From Megalopta genalis (lineage: Eukaryota; Arthropoda; Insecta; Hymenoptera; Halictidae), in assembly GCF_051020955.1 (NCBI RefSeq), contig NW_027476094.1:1112501-1176500 (forward strand): a stretch of DNA of 64,000 nucleotides, written 5' to 3'. Below, piece after piece: positions 1 to 14,385 of the stretch; within the stretch, counting starts at the first letter, position 1, and each line of letters starts with the position of its first letter. The notes beneath the pieces are model-generated. The model saw only the letters and a list, made by a program, of their open reading frames with translations. It was not told the DNA's origin and did no database searches. The position numbers and the translations under genes were made by a program.

Positions 1-197
1 AACAACAACAACAACAACAACAACAGAAAGAACAACAAGGACAACAAGAACAAGAACAGCAAGAGCAACAACAACAAGGACTACATGAACAACAACAACA
101 AGAACAACAAGAACAACAACAACAACAGGAACAACAAGAACCACAACGACAAGAACAACAACAACAAGAACAACAAAAACAAGAACAACAAGAACAA

Positions 198-228
<31 letters not shown>

Positions 229-1461
229 AAGAGCAACAAGAACATCAAGAGCAACAAGAGCAACAAGAGCAACAAGAGCAACAAGAGCAACAAGAACAAC
301 AAGAACAACAAGAACAACAAGAACAACAAGAACAACAAAAACAACAAGAACAACAAGAACAACAAGAACAACAAGAACAACAAGGACAACAACAACAATA
401 ACAACAACAAGAACAACAAGAACAGCAAGAGCAACAACAACAACAACAAGAAGAACAACAACAACAAGAACAACAACAACAACAAGAACAACAAGAACAA
501 CAAGAACAACAAGAACAACAAGAAAAACAAGAACAACAAGCCCAACAAGAGCAAAAACAGCAACAAGAGCAACAAGAGCAACAAGAGCACCAAGAACAAC
601 AAGAACAACAAGAACAACAAGAACAACTAGAACAACAAGAACAACAAGAGCAACAGCAACAACAACAAGAACAACATGAACAACAAGAACATCAACAACC
701 AGAACAACAAGAACAACAACAGCAACAAGAGCAACAAGAGCAACAAGAGCAACAAGAACATCAAGAACAACAAGAACAACAAGAACAACAAGAACGGCAA
801 GGACAACAACAACAACAACAACAACAACAACATCAAGAACAGAAAGAACAACAAGGACAACAAGAACAATAACAGCAAGAGCAACAACAACAAGGACTAC
901 ATGAACAACAACAACAAGAACAACAAGAACAACAGGAACAACAAGTACCACAACGACAAGAACAACAACAACAAGAACAACAAAAACAAGAACAACAAGA
1001 ACAACAACAAGAACAACAAGAGCAACAAGAGCAACAAGAGCAACAAGAACATCAAGAGCAACAAGAGCAACAAGAGCAACAAGAGCAACAAGAACAACAA
1101 GAACAACAAGAATAACAAGAACAACAAGAACAACAAGGACAACAACAACAACAACAACAACAACAAGAACAACATGACCAGCAAGAACAACAAGAACAAC
1201 AAGAACAAGAACAGCAAGAAAAACAACAACAACAACAACAAAAATAAGAACAACAACAACAACAAGAACAAGAACAAGAACATGAACAACCGGAACAACA
1301 AGAACAACAAGAACAACCAGAACAACAACAACAACAACAACTAGAACAACAAGAACAACAAGAACAACAAGAACAACAAGAACAACAAGAACAACAAGAA
1401 CAACAAGAACAACAAGAACAACAAGAACAACAAGAACAACTAGAACAACAAGAACAACAAG
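1..1461 (+). repeat. Left-edge mixed satellite with two copies of a GGACTACATGAAC module
   Basis: The segment starts mid-array. A string beginning near GGACTACATGAAC at 78, followed by GAACCACAACGAC and GAG-rich units, appears again from 893. The second copy carries GTACCACAACGAC in place of the first copy's AACCACAACGAC. The same marker recurs about 13 times in the window, for example near 6706, 20873, 25951, 28872, 29724, 40896, 46057, 49477, 51976, 52216 and 63658. The segment ends at the first one-base-deletion motif at 1461. No gene is present. Confidence 0.85.
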
Positions 1462-2569
1462 ACAACATGAACAGCAAGAACAACAAGAACAACAAGGACA
1501 ACAACAACAATAACAACAAGAACAACAAGAACAACAAGAACAACAAGAGCAACAAGAACAGCAAGAACAACAAGAACAACCGGAACATCAAGAACAACCA
1601 GAACAACAACAACAAGAACAACTAAAACAACAACAACAAGAACAACAAGAATAACAAGAACAACAAGAACAACAAGGACAACAACAACAACAACAAGAAC
1701 TACGGGAACATCATGAACAGCAAGAACAGCAAGAACAACAAGAACAACAAGAACAACAAGAACAAGAACAGCAAGAACAACAAAAACAAGGAGAACAACA
1801 TAAACAAGAACAACAACAACAACAAGAAAAACAAGAACAACAACAAGAACAACAACAACAAGAACAACAACAACAAGAACAACAAGAACAACAACAACAA
1901 CAACAACCAGAACAACAAGAACTACAACAGCAACAAGAGCAACAAGAACAAGATGAGCAACAAGAGCAACAAGAGCAACAAGAGCATCAAGGGCAACAAG
2001 AACAACATGAACAACAAGATCAACAAGAACGACAAGCACAACAAGAACAACAAGAACAACCTGATCAACATGAACAACAAGAACAACAAGGACAACAACA
2101 ACAATAACAACAAGAACAACGAGAACAACGAGAACAACGAGAACAACGAGAACAACGAGAACAACGAGAACAAGGAGAACAACAAGAACAACGAGAACAA
2201 CAAGATCAACAAGAACAACAAGATCAACAAAAACAAATAGAACAACAAGAACAACAAGAACAAGAAGAACAACAAGAACAACAAGAAGAACAAGGAGAAC
2301 AAGAAGAACAACAAGAACAACAAGAACAACAAGAACAACAAGAACAACAAGAACAACAAGAACAACAAGAACAACAAGAACAACAAGGACAACAAGAACA
2401 GCAAGAACAACAAGAACAACAAGAACAACAAGAACAACAAGAACAACAACAAGAACAACAACAAGAACAACAACAACAACAACTAGAACAACAAGAACAA
2501 CAAGAACAACAAGAGTAACAGGAGCAACAAGAGCAGCAAGACCAACAAGAACAACAAGATCAACAAGAA

Positions 2570-2600
<31 letters not shown>

Positions 2601-2915
2601 AAGAAAATCAAGAACAACAAGCCCAACAAGATGAACAAGAACAACAAGAACAACAAGAACAACAACAACAACAAGAACAACTAGAACAACAACAACAAGA
2701 ACAACAAGAACAACAAGAACAACAAGAACAACAAGAACAACAAGAACAACAAGAACAACAAGAACAACAAGAACAACAAGAACAACAAGAACAACAAGAA
2801 CAACAAGAACAACAAGAACAACAAGAACAACAAGAAGAACAAGAACAACAAGAACAACAAGAACATCAAGAACAACAAGAACAACAAGAACAACTAGAGC
2901 AACAAGAACAACAAG
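1461..2915 (+). repeat. Mixed satellite segment between the first two one-base-deletion motifs
   Basis: In order, this segment carries the deletion motif (1461), CAACTAAAACAAC (about 1620), GGAACATCATGAACAGC (about 1706), GATGAG (about 1952), the GAGCATCAAGGGC marker (1982), a CGA cluster (about 2115-2170) and AAATAGAAC (about 2234). The same order of markers is seen near 10.63-11.24, 13.09-13.74, 24.6-25.2, 39.6-40.15, 45.0-45.56, 48.2-48.73 and 62.4-62.93 kb, so it is a diverged member of a module family. The closing stretch from about 2693 to 2890 is nearly pure 9-mer. Confidence 0.8.
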
Positions 2916-3504
2916 ACAACATGAACAGCAAGAACAACAAGAACAACAAGAACAACAAGAACAACAAGAACAACAAGAACAACAAGAAGAACAAGTACAA
3001 CAAGAACAACAAGAACAACAAGAACAACAAGAACAGCAAGAACAACAAAAACAACGAAAACAACAAGAACAACAAGAACAACAAGAACAACAAGGACAAC
3101 AACAACAATAACAACAACAATAACAACAAGAACAGCAAGAGCAACAACAACAACAACAACAACAAGAACAACAACAAAAAGAACAACAACAACAATAACA
3201 ACAACAATAACAACAAGAACAGCAAGAGCAACAACAACAACAACAACAACAACAAGAACAACAACAAAAAGAACAATAACAACAACAACAACAAGAACAA
3301 CAAGAACAACAAGAAAAACAAGAACAACAAGACCAACAAGAGCAAAAACAGCAACAAGAGCAACAAGAGCAACAAGAGCAACAAGAGCAACAAGAGCACC
3401 AAGAACAACAAGAACAACAAGAACAACAAGAACAACAAGAACAACAAGAACAACTAGAACAACAAGAACAACAAGAACAACAAGAACAGCAAGAACAAGA
3501 AGAA

Positions 3505-3535
<31 letters not shown>

Positions 3536-3624
3536 AAGAACAACAAGAACAACCGGAACAACAAGAACAACAAGAACAACCAGAACAACAACAACAAGAA
3601 CAACAAGAACAACAACAAGAACAA

Positions 3625-4640
3625 CTAGAAAAACAACAAGAAGAACAAGAAGAACAACAAGAACAACAAAAACAACAAGAACAACAAGAACAACAAGAAC
3701 AACAAGAACAACAAGAACAACAAGGACAACAACAACAACAGCAACAAGGACAACAACAACAACAACAACAAGGACAACAACAACAACAACAACAACAAGA
3801 TCAACAAGATCAACATGAACAGTAAGAACAACAAGAACAACAAGAACGACAAGAACGACAAGAACAACAAGAACGACAAGAACAACAAGAACAACAACGA
3901 GAAAAACAAGAACAACAACGAGAACAACAAGTACAACAAGAGCAACCAGAGCAACCAGAGCAACAAGAACAACAAAAACAACAAGAACAACAAGAACAAC
4001 CAGAACAACAAGAACAACAAGATCAACAAGATCAACAAGAACAACAAGAACAACAAGAACAACAACAACAAGAACAACAAGAACAACAACAAGAACAACT
4101 AGAAAAACAACAAGAAGAACAAGAAGAACAACAAGAACAAGAAGAACAACAAGAACAACAAAAACAACAAGAACAACAAGAACAACAAGAACAACAAGGA
4201 CAACAAGAACAACAAGAACAACAAGGACAACAACAACAACAACAAGGACAACAACAACAACAACAACAAGGACAACAACAACAACAACAACAACAACAAG
4301 ATCAACAAGATCAACATGAACAGTAAGAACAACAAGAACAACAAGAACGACAAGAACGACAAGAACAACAAGAACGACAAGAACAACAAGAACAACAACG
4401 AGAAAAACAAGAACAACAACGAGAACAACAAGTACAACAAGAGCAACCAGAGCAACCAGAGCAACAAGAACAACAAAAACAACAAGAACAACAAGAACAA
4501 CCAGAACAACAAGAACAACAAGATCAACAAGATCAACAAGAACAACAAGAACAACAAGAACAACAAGAACAACAAGAACAACAAGAACAACGAGAACAAC
4601 AAGAACAACAACGAGAACAACAAGTAGAACAAGAGCAACC
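3625..4640 (+). repeat. Tandem duplication of a 0.47-0.50 kb module
   Basis: CTAGAAAAACAACAAG begins at 3625 and again at 4099, 474 bp apart. Each is followed by GGACAAC runs, then GATCAACATGAACAGTAAG (near 3812 and 4313, 501 bp apart), a patch of GAACGAC units and GAGCAACCAGAGCAACC. The two copies differ mainly in the number of GGACAACAACAAC units. The same opening marker starts the modules at 21302, 26381, 41320, 46478 and 49901. Confidence 0.85.
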
Positions 4641-4659
4641 AGAGCAACCAGAGCAACAA

Positions 4660-5120
4660 GAATGACAAAAACAACAAGAACAACAAAAACAACAAGAACA
4701 ACAAGAACAACAAGAAAAACAAGAAGGACAAGCCCCACAAGCCCAACAAGAGCAACAAGAGCAACAAGAGCAACAAATGCAACAAGAGCAACAAGAGCCA
4801 CACGAACAACAAGAGCAAAAAGAGCAACCAGAGCAACAAGAACAACAAGAACAACAATAACAACAAGAACAACAAAAACAACAAGAGCAACAAGAACAAC
4901 AAGATCAACAAGATCAACAAGAACAACAAGAACAGCAAGAACAACAAGAACAACAACAACAACAAGAACAACAAGAACAACAAGAACAACAAGAACAACC
5001 AGAACGAACATGAACAACAAGAACAACAAGAAAAACAAGAAGGACAAGCCCCACAAGCCCAACAAGAGCAACAAGAGCAACAAATGCAACAAGAGCAACA
5101 AGAGCCACACGAACAACAAG
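4660..5120 (+). repeat. Direct repeat carrying the GCCCC-containing marker
   Basis: The string GGACAAGCCCCACAAGCCC occurs at 4726 and again at 5042, each followed by GAG-rich units, AAATGCAAC and GAGCCACACGAAC. It is the most C/G-rich spot of the satellite. Further copies lie near 26791, 41742, 46921 (one base changed, GGACACGCCCC), 50332, 51271 and 57860. Between the first two copies, near 5004, CCAGAACGAACATG is a one-off change of triplet register. Confidence 0.85.
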
Positions 5121-5293
5121 AGCAAAAAGAGCAACAAGAGCAACAAGAACAACAAGAACAACAAGATCAACAAGAACAACAAGAACAACAAGAACAACAA
5201 GAACAACAAGAACAACAAGAAGAACAACAAGAAGAACAACAAGAACAACAAGAACAACAACAACAACAACTAGAACAACAAGAACAACAAGAA

Positions 5294-5324
<31 letters not shown>

Positions 5325-5489
5325 AAGAACAACAAGAACAACAAGAACAACAAGAACAACAAGAACAACAAGAACAACAGGAACAACAAGAACAACAAGA
5401 ACAACAAGAACAACAAGAAGAACAACAAGAACAACAAGAACAACAAGAACAACAAGAACAACAAGAACAACAAGAACGGCAAGGACATC

Positions 5490-5521
<32 letters not shown>

Positions 5522-5644
5522 GAACGGAAAGAACAACAAGGACAACAAGAACAAGAACAACAAGAACAACAACAACAACAGGAACAACAAGAACCACAAC
5601 GACAAGAACGACAACAACAAGAACAACAAAACCAAGAACATCAA

Positions 5645-5765
5645 CAAGAACAACGAGAACAGCGAGAACAACGAGAACAACGAGAACAACGAGAACAACG
5701 AGATCAACGAGAACAACGAGAACAACGAGATCAACGAGAACAACCAGAACAACGAGAACAACAAG
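5645..5765 (+). repeat. CGA-subfamily cluster (CAACGAGAA)n
   Basis: About a dozen consecutive units carry CGA in place of the CAA before GAA, with GATCAACGAG interspersed. Each unit therefore carries a CpG. A near-copy lies at about 53.33-53.49 kb, in the same context of CGGCAAGGACATC upstream and AATGAC downstream. Confidence 0.9.
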
Positions 5766-5898
5766 AACAACAACAAGAGCAACAAGAGCAACAAGAACAA
5801 CAAGATCAACAAGAACAACAAGCACAACAAGAACAACAATGACAAGAACAACAAGCACAACAAGAACAACAATGACAACAACAACAACTACAACAAGA

Positions 5899-6134
5899 AC
5901 AGCAAGAACAACAAGAACAACAAGAACAACAAGAACAACAAGAACAACAAGAACAACAAGAACAACAAGAACAACAAGAACAACAAGAACAACAAGAACA
6001 ACAAGAACAACAAGAACAACAAGAACAACAAGAACAACAAGAACAACAAGAACAACAAGAACAACAAGAACAACAAGAACAACAAGAACAACAAGAACAA
6101 CAAGAACAACAAGAACAACAAGAACAACAAGAAC
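5899..6134 (+). repeat. Long pure 9-mer run
   Basis: From just after GAACAGCAAG to the start of the next CGA cluster, roughly 25 consecutive perfect AACAACAAG units are present. The related site at 53.64-53.85 kb is similar in length but is interrupted by one GATCAAC unit near 53749. Confidence 0.9.
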
Positions 6135-6307
6135 AACGAGAACAACGAGAACAACGAGAACAACGAGAACAACGTGAACAACGAGAACAACGAGAACAAC
6201 GAGAACAACGAGAACAACGAGAACAACGAGAACAACGAGAACAACGAGATCAACGAGAACAACGAGAACAACGAGATCAACGAGAACAATCAGAACAACG
6301 AGAACAA
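6134..6307 (+). repeat. CGA-subfamily cluster with CGTG variant
   Basis: Roughly 18 CGA-bearing 9-mers occur in a row. One CGTG variant (near 6172), two GATC units and one AATCAGAAC unit are included. The related cluster at 53.84-53.93 kb also carries the CGTG variant at its start, which supports descent of both from one copy. Confidence 0.9.
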
Positions 6308-6823
6308 CAAGAACAACAACAAGAACAACAAGAACAACAAGAACAACAGGAACAACAAGAACAACAAGAACAACAAGAACAACAAGAACAACAAGAACAA
6401 CAAGAACAACAAGAACAACAAGAACAACAAGAACAACAAGAACAACAAGAACAACAAGAACAACAAGAACAACAAGAGCAACAGCAACAACAACAAGAAC
6501 AACATGAACAACAAGAACATCAACAACCAGAACAACAAGAACAACAACAGCAACAAGAGCAACAAGAGCAACAAGAGCAACAAGAACAACAAGAACAACA
6601 AGAACAACAAGAACGGCAAGGACAACAACAACAACAACAACAACAAGAACAGAAAGAACAACAAGGACAACAAGAACAAGAACAGCAAGAGCAACAACAA
6701 CAAGGACTACATGAACAACAACAACAAGAACAACAAGAACAACAACAACAACAGGAACAACAAGAACCACAACGACAAGAACAACAACAACAAGAACAAC
6801 AAAAACAAGAACAACAAGAACAA

Positions 6824-6854
<31 letters not shown>

Positions 6855-7160
6855 AAGAGCCACAAGAACATCAAGAGCAACAAGAGCAACAAGAACAACA
6901 AGAGCAACAAGAGCAACAAGAACAACAAGTACAACAAGAACAATAAGAACAACAAGAACAACAAGGACAACAACAACAACAACAAGAACAACAAAGAACA
7001 ACATGACCAGCAAGAACAACAAGAACAACAAGAACAAGAACAGCAAGAAAAACAACAACAACAACAAAAATAAGAACAACAACAACAACAAGAACAAGAA
7101 CATGAACAACCGGAACAACAAGAACAACAAGAACAACCAGAACAAGAACAACAACAACAA

Positions 7161-7328
7161 CTAGAACAACAACAACAAGAACAACAAGAACAACAAGAAC
7201 AACAAGAACAACAAGAACAACAAGAACAACAAGAACAACAAGAACAACAAGAACAACAAGAACAACAAGAACAACAAGAACAACAAGAACAACAAGAACA
7301 ACAAGAACAACAAGAACAACAAGAACAA

Positions 7329-7359
<31 letters not shown>

Positions 7360-7808
7360 AAGAGCCACAAGAACATCAAGAGCAACAAGAGCAACAAGAG
7401 CAACAAGAGCAACAAGAGCACCAAGAACAACAAGAACAACAAGAACAAAAAGAACAACAAGAACAACTAGAACAACAAGAACAACAAGAACAACAAGAAG
7501 AACAAGAACAGCAAGAACAAGAAGAACAACGAGAACAACAAGATCAACAAGAACAACAAGACCAACAAAAACAAATAGGACAACAAGAACAACAAGAACA
7601 AGAAGAACAACAAGAACAACAAGAAGAACAAGAAGAACAAGAAGAACAACAAGAACAACAAGAACAACAAGAACAACAAGAACAACAAGGACAACAAGAA
7701 CAGCAAGAACAACAAGAACAACAAGAACAACAAGAAGAACAACAAGAACAACAACAAGAACAACAACAACAACAACTAGAACAACAAGAACAACAAGAAC
7801 AACAAGAA

Positions 7809-7839
<31 letters not shown>

Positions 7840-8570
7840 AAGAACAACAAGAACAACAAGAACAACAAGAACAGCAAGAACAACAAGAACAACAAGAACA
7901 ACAAGAACAACAAGAACAACAAGAACAACAAGAACAACAAGAACAACAAGAACAACAAGAACAACAAGAACAACAAGAACAACAAGAACAACAAGAACAA
8001 CAAGATCAACAAGAACAACAAGAACAACAAGAACAACAAGAACAGCAAGAACAACAAGAGCAACAAGAACAACACGAACAACAAGAACAACAAGAACAAC
8101 AAGATCAACAAGAGCAACAAGAGCAACAAGAGCAACAAGAGCAACAAGAGTAACCAGAACAACAAGATCAACAAGAACAACAAGCACAACAAGAACAACA
8201 ATGACAACAACAACAAGGACAACAAGGACAACAAGAACAGTAAGAACAACAAGAACAACAAGGAGAGCAAGAACAACAAGAACAACAAGAACAACAAGAA
8301 CAACAAGAACAACAAGAACAACAAGAACAACAAGAACAACAAGAACAACAAGAACAACAAGAACAACAAAAACAACAAGAACAACAAGGACAACAACAAC
8401 AATAACAACAAGAACAACAAGAACAACAAGAACAACAAGAACAACAAGAACAACAAGAACAACAAGAACAACAAGAACAACAAGAACAACAACAACAACA
8501 GGAACAACAAGAACCACAACGACAAGAACAACAACAACAAGAACAACAAAAACAAGAACAACAAGAACAA

Positions 8571-8601
<31 letters not shown>

Positions 8602-9075
8602 AAGAGCCACAAGAACATCAAGAGCAACAAGAGCAACAAGAACAACAAGAGCAACAAGAGCAACAAGAACAACAAGTACAACAAGAATAACAAGAACAAC
8701 AAGGACAACAACAACAACAACAAGAACAACAAAGAACAACATGACCAGCAAGAACAACAAGAACAACAAGAACAAGAACAGCAAGAAAAACAACAACAAC
8801 AACAAAAATAAGAACAACAACAACAACAAGAACAAGAACATGAACAACCGGAACAACAAGAACAACAAGAACAACCAGAACAAGAACAACAACAACAACT
8901 AGAACAACAACAACAAGAACAACAAGAACAACAAGAACAACAAGAACAACAAGAACAACAAGAACAACAAGAACAACAAGAACAACAAGAACAACAAGAA
9001 CAACAAGAACAACAAGAACAACAAGAACAACAAGAACAACAAGAACAACAAGAACAACAAGAACAACAAGAACAA

Positions 9076-9106
<31 letters not shown>

Positions 9107-10143
9107 AAGAGCCACAAGAACATCAAGATCAACAAGAGCAACAAGAGCAACAAGAGCAACAAGAGCACCAAGAACAACAAGAACAACAAGAACAAAAAGA
9201 ACAACAAGAACAACTAGAACAACAAGAACAACAAGAACAACAAGAAGAACAAGAACAGCAAGAACAAGAAGAACAACGAGAACAACAAGATCAACAAGAA
9301 CAACAAGACCAACAAAAACAAATAGGACAACAAGAACAACAAGAACAAGAAGAACAACAAGAACAACAAGAAGAACAAGAAGAACAACAAGAACAACAAG
9401 AACAACAAGAACAACAAGGACAACAAGAACAGCAAGAACAACAAGAACAACAAGAACAACAAGAAGAACAACAAGAACAACAACAAGAACAACAACAACA
9501 ACAACTAGAACAACAAGAACAACAACAACAACTAGAACAACAAGAACAACAAGAACAACTAGAACAACAAGAACAACAAGAACAACAAGAGTAACAGGAG
9601 CAACAAGAGCAACAGGACCAACAAGAACAACAAGATCAACAAGAACAACAACAACAACAAGAACAACAAGAACAACAAGAACAACAAGAACAACAAGATC
9701 AACAAGAACAACAAGAACAACAAGAACAACAAGAACAACAAGAACAACAACAACAACAAGAACAACTAGAACAACAACAACAACAAGATCAACAAGAACA
9801 ACAACAACAACAAGATCAACAAGAACAACAAGAACTACAACAGCAACAAGAGCAACAAGAACAAGATGAGCAACAAGTGCAACAAGGGCAACAAGAGCAT
9901 CAAGGGCAACAAGAACAACAAGATCAACAAGATCAACAAGAACGACAAGCACAACAAGAACAACAAGAACAACAAGAACAACAAGGACAACACCAACAAT
10001 AACAACAAGAACAGCAAGAACAACAAGAACAACAAGAGCAAGAACAGCAAAAACAACAAGAAGAACTACATGAACAACAACAACAAGAACAACAAGAACA
10101 ACAAGAACAACAAGAACAACAAGAACAACAAGGACAACAAGAA

Positions 10144-10174
<31 letters not shown>

Positions 10175-10542
10175 AAGAACAACAAGAACAACAAGAACAA
10201 CAAGATCAACAAGAGCAACAAGAGCAACAAGAGCAACAAGAGCAACAAGAGTAACCAGAACAACAAGATCAACAAGAACAACAAGCACAACAAGAACAAC
10301 AATGACAACAACAACAAGGACAACAAGGACAACAAGAACAACATGAACAGTAAGAACAACAAGAACAACAAGGAGAGCAAGAACAACAAGAACAACAAGA
10401 ACAACAAGAACAACAAGAACAACAAGAACAACAAGAACAACAAGAACAACAAGAACAACAAGAACAACAAGAACAACAAGAACAACAAGAACAACAAGAA
10501 CAACAAGGACAACAACAACAATAACAACAAGAACAACAAGAA

Positions 10543-10573
<31 letters not shown>

Positions 10574-10640
10574 AAGAACAACAAGAACAACCGGAACAAC
10601 AAGAACAACCAGAACAACAACAACAAGAACAACTAAAACA
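7161..10640 (+). repeat. Tandem duplication, period about 1.74 kb
   Basis: CTAGAACAACAACAACAAG occurs at 7161 and 8899, 1738 bp apart. Both are followed by a pure run, GAGCCACAAGAACATC, GAGCACCAAG, AAAAAGAAC, a second CTAG (7467 and 9214), AAATAGGAC and GAAGAAC-rich units. Both also share a later stretch with GAGTAACCAG (near 8150 and 10250), AATGACAAC and GGAGAGC. The left copy ends with CATGACCAGC and AAAAATAAG strings, where the right one has its own mix. A third copy starts at 54742. Confidence 0.88.
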
Positions 10641-12248
10641 ACAACAACAAGAACAACAAGAATAACAAGAACAACAAGAACAACAAGGACAACAACAACA
10701 ACAACAAGAACTACAGGAACATCATGAACAGCAAGAACAGCAAGAACAACAAGAACAACAAGAACAACAAGAACAAGAACAGCAAGAACAACAACAACAA
10801 GAAGAACAACATAAACAAGAACAACAACAACAACAAGAACAACAAGAACAACAACAAGAACAACAACAACAAGAACAACAAGAACAACAACAACAACAAC
10901 CAGAACAACAAGAACTACAACAGCAACAAGAGCAACAAGAACAAGATGAGCAACAAGAGCAACAAGAGCAACAAGAGCATCAAGGGCAACAAGAACAACA
11001 TGAACAACAAGATCAACAAGAACGACAAGCACAACAAGAACAACAAGAACAACCTGAACAACAAGGACAACAACAACAATAACAACAAGAACAACGAGAA
11101 CAACGAGAACAACGAGAACAACGAGAACAACGAGAACAACGAGAACAACGAGAACAACGAGAACAAGGAGAACAACAAGAACAACGAGAACAACAAGATC
11201 AACAAGAACAACAAGATCAACAAAAACAAATAGAACAACAAGAACAACAAGAACAAGAAGAACAACAAGAACAACAGGAAGAACAAGAAGAACAACAAGA
11301 GCAACAAGAACAACAAGAACAACAAGAACAACAAGGACAACAAGAACAGCAAGAACAACAAGAACAACAAGAACAACAAGAACAACAAGAACATCCAGAA
11401 CAACAAGATCAACAAAAACAACAAGAACAACAAGAACAACAAGAACAACAAGAACAGCAAGAACAACAACAACAAGAACAACAAACCAAGAACAACAACA
11501 AGAACAACCAGAACAACAAGAACAACAAAGACAAGAACTACAAGAACATCAAGAACAACAAGAACAACAAGAACAACAAGATCAACAAGAGTAACAAGAG
11601 CAACAAGAACAACAAGAACAACAACAACAACAACTAGAACAACAAGAACAACAAGAACAACAAGAGTAACAGGAGCAACAAGAGCAACAAGACCAACAAG
11701 AACAACAAGATCAACAAGAACAACAGGAACAACAAGAGCAACGAGAACAACAAGAAAAACAAGAACAACAAGAACAACAAGAACAACAAGAACATCCAGA
11801 ACAACAAGATCAACAAAAACAACAAGAACAACAAGAACAACAAGAACAGCAAGAACAACAACAACAAGAACAACAAAAACAAGAACAACAACAAGAACAA
11901 CCAGAACAACAAGAAAAACAAAAACAAGAACAACAAGAACATCAAGAACAACAAGAACAACAAGAACAACAAGATCAACAAGAGTAACAAGAGCAACAAG
12001 AACAACAAGAACAACAAGAACAACAAGAACGGCAAGGACAACAACAACAACAACAAGAACATCAAGAACAGAAAGAACAACAAGGACAACAAGAACAAGA
12101 ACAGCAAGAACAACAAGGACAACAAGAACAAGAACAGCAAGAACAACAACAACAAGAACTACATAAACAACAACAACAAGAACAACAAGAACCACAACGA
12201 CAAGAACAACAACAACAAGAACAACAAAAACAAGAACAACAAGAACAA

Positions 12249-12279
<31 letters not shown>

Positions 12280-13740
12280 AAGAGCAACAAGAGCAACAAG
12301 AGCAACAAGAGCAAGAAGAGCAACAAGAACAACAAGATCAACAAGGACAACAAGCACAACAAGAACAACAATGACAACAAAAACAAGAACAACGAGGACA
12401 ACAACAACAACAACAAGAACAACAAGAACAACACGAACAACAACAAGAACAACAACAACAAGAACAACAAGAACAACAACAACAACCAGAACAACAAGAA
12501 CTACAACAGCAACAAGAGCAACAAGAACAAGATGAGCAACAAGTGCAACAAGGGCAACAAGAGCATCAAGGGCAACAAGAACAACAAGATCAACAAGATC
12601 AACAAGAACGACAAGCACAACAAGAACAACAAGAACAACAAGAACAACAAGGACAACACCAACAATAACAACAAGAACAGCAAGAACAACAAGAACAACA
12701 AGAGCAAGAACAGCAAAAACAACAAGAAGAACTACATGAACAACAACAACAAGAACAACAAGAACAACAACAACAACAACAGGAACAACAACAACAACAA
12801 CAACAAGAACAACAAGATCAACATGAACAGTAAGAACAACAAGAACAACAGGAACGACAAGAACGACAAGAACGACAAGAACGACAAGAACAACAAGAAC
12901 GACAAGAACAACAAGAACAACAACAAGAACAACAAGAACAACAAGAACAACAAGAACAACAAGAACAACAAGAACAACAAGGACAACAAAAACAATAACA
13001 ACAAGAACAACAAGAACAACAAGAGCAACAAGAGCAACAAGAGCAACAAGAACAACAAGAACAACAAGAACAACCGGAACAACAAGAACAACTAAAACAA
13101 CAACAACAAGAACAACAAGAATAACAAGAACAACAAGAACAACAAGGACAGCAACAACAACAACAAGAACTACAGGAACATCATGAACAGCAAGAACAGC
13201 AAGAACAACAAGAACAACAAGAACAACAAGAACAAGAACAGCAAGAACAACAACAACAAGAAGAACAACATAAACAAGAACAACAACAACAACAAGAACA
13301 ACAAGAACAACAACAAGAACAACAACAACAAGAACAACAAGAACAACAAAAACAACAACAACAACCAGAACAACAAGAACTACAACAGCAACAAGAGCAA
13401 CAAGAACAAGATGAGCAACAACAGCAACAAGAGCAACATGAGCATCAAGGGCAACAAGAACAACATGAACAACAAGATCAACTAGAACGACAAGCACAAC
13501 AAGAACAACAAGAACAACCTGAACAACATGAACAACAAGAACAACAAGAACAACAAGGACAACAACAACAATAACAACAAGAACAACGAGAACAACGAGA
13601 ACAACGAGAACAACGAGAGCAACGAGAACAACGAGAACAACGAGAACAACGAGAACAACGAGAACAAGGAGAACAACAAGAACAACGAGAACAACAAGAT
13701 CAACAAGAACAACAAGATCAACAAAAACAAATAGAACAAC
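10633..13740 (+). repeat. Module repeated at about 2.46 kb spacing
   Basis: The ordered markers CAACTAAAACAAC, CATCATGAACAGC, CATAAAC, GATGAGC, GAGCATCAAGGGC, CGA cluster and AAATAGAAC are found from 10633 to about 11240 and again from 13092 to about 13740. Matching points are 2459 to 2485 bp apart. The material between (11.24-13.09 kb) holds two more partial strings: GAACATCCAGAAC units at about 11.39 and 11.79 kb, and a GTGCAACAAGGGC string at 12540 that matches one at 9875. At about 11484, CAAACCAAGAAC is a one-off one-base register shift. Confidence 0.8.
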
Positions 13741-14000
13741 AAGAACAACAAGAACAAGAAGAACAACAAGAACAACATGAAGAACAAGAAGAACAACAAG
13801 AGCAACAAGAACAACAAGAACAACAAGAACAACAAGGACAACAAGAACAGCAAGAACAACAAGAACAACAAGAACAACAACAAGAACAACAACAAGAACA
13901 ACAGCAACAACAACTAGAACAACAAGAACAACAAGAACAACAAGAGTAACAGGAGCAACAAGAGCAACAAGACCAACAAGAACAACAAGATCAACAAGAA

Positions 14001-14031
<31 letters not shown>

Positions 14032-14354
14032 AAGCCCAACAAGAAGAACAAGAACAACAAGAACAACAAGAACAACAACAACAACAAGAACAACTAGAAC
14101 AAGAACAACAAGCCCAACAAGATGAACAAGAACAACAAGAACAACAAGAAGAACAAGAACAACAAGAACAACAAGAACAACAAGAACAACAAGAACAACA
14201 AGAACAACAAGAACAACAAGAACAACAAGAACAACAAGAAGAAGAACAGCAAGAACAACAACAACAGGAACAACAAAAACAAGAACAACAACAACAACAA
14301 GAAGAACAACAACAGGAACAACAAGAACAACAAGAACAACAAGAACAACAAGGA

Positions 14355-14385
<31 letters not shown>

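Noticed and set aside
11519..11545. AAAGACAAGAACTAC near 11525 as a second register shift
   Set aside because: Read in triplets it stays in phase (AAA GAC AAG AAC TAC); only the change near 11484 alters the register.
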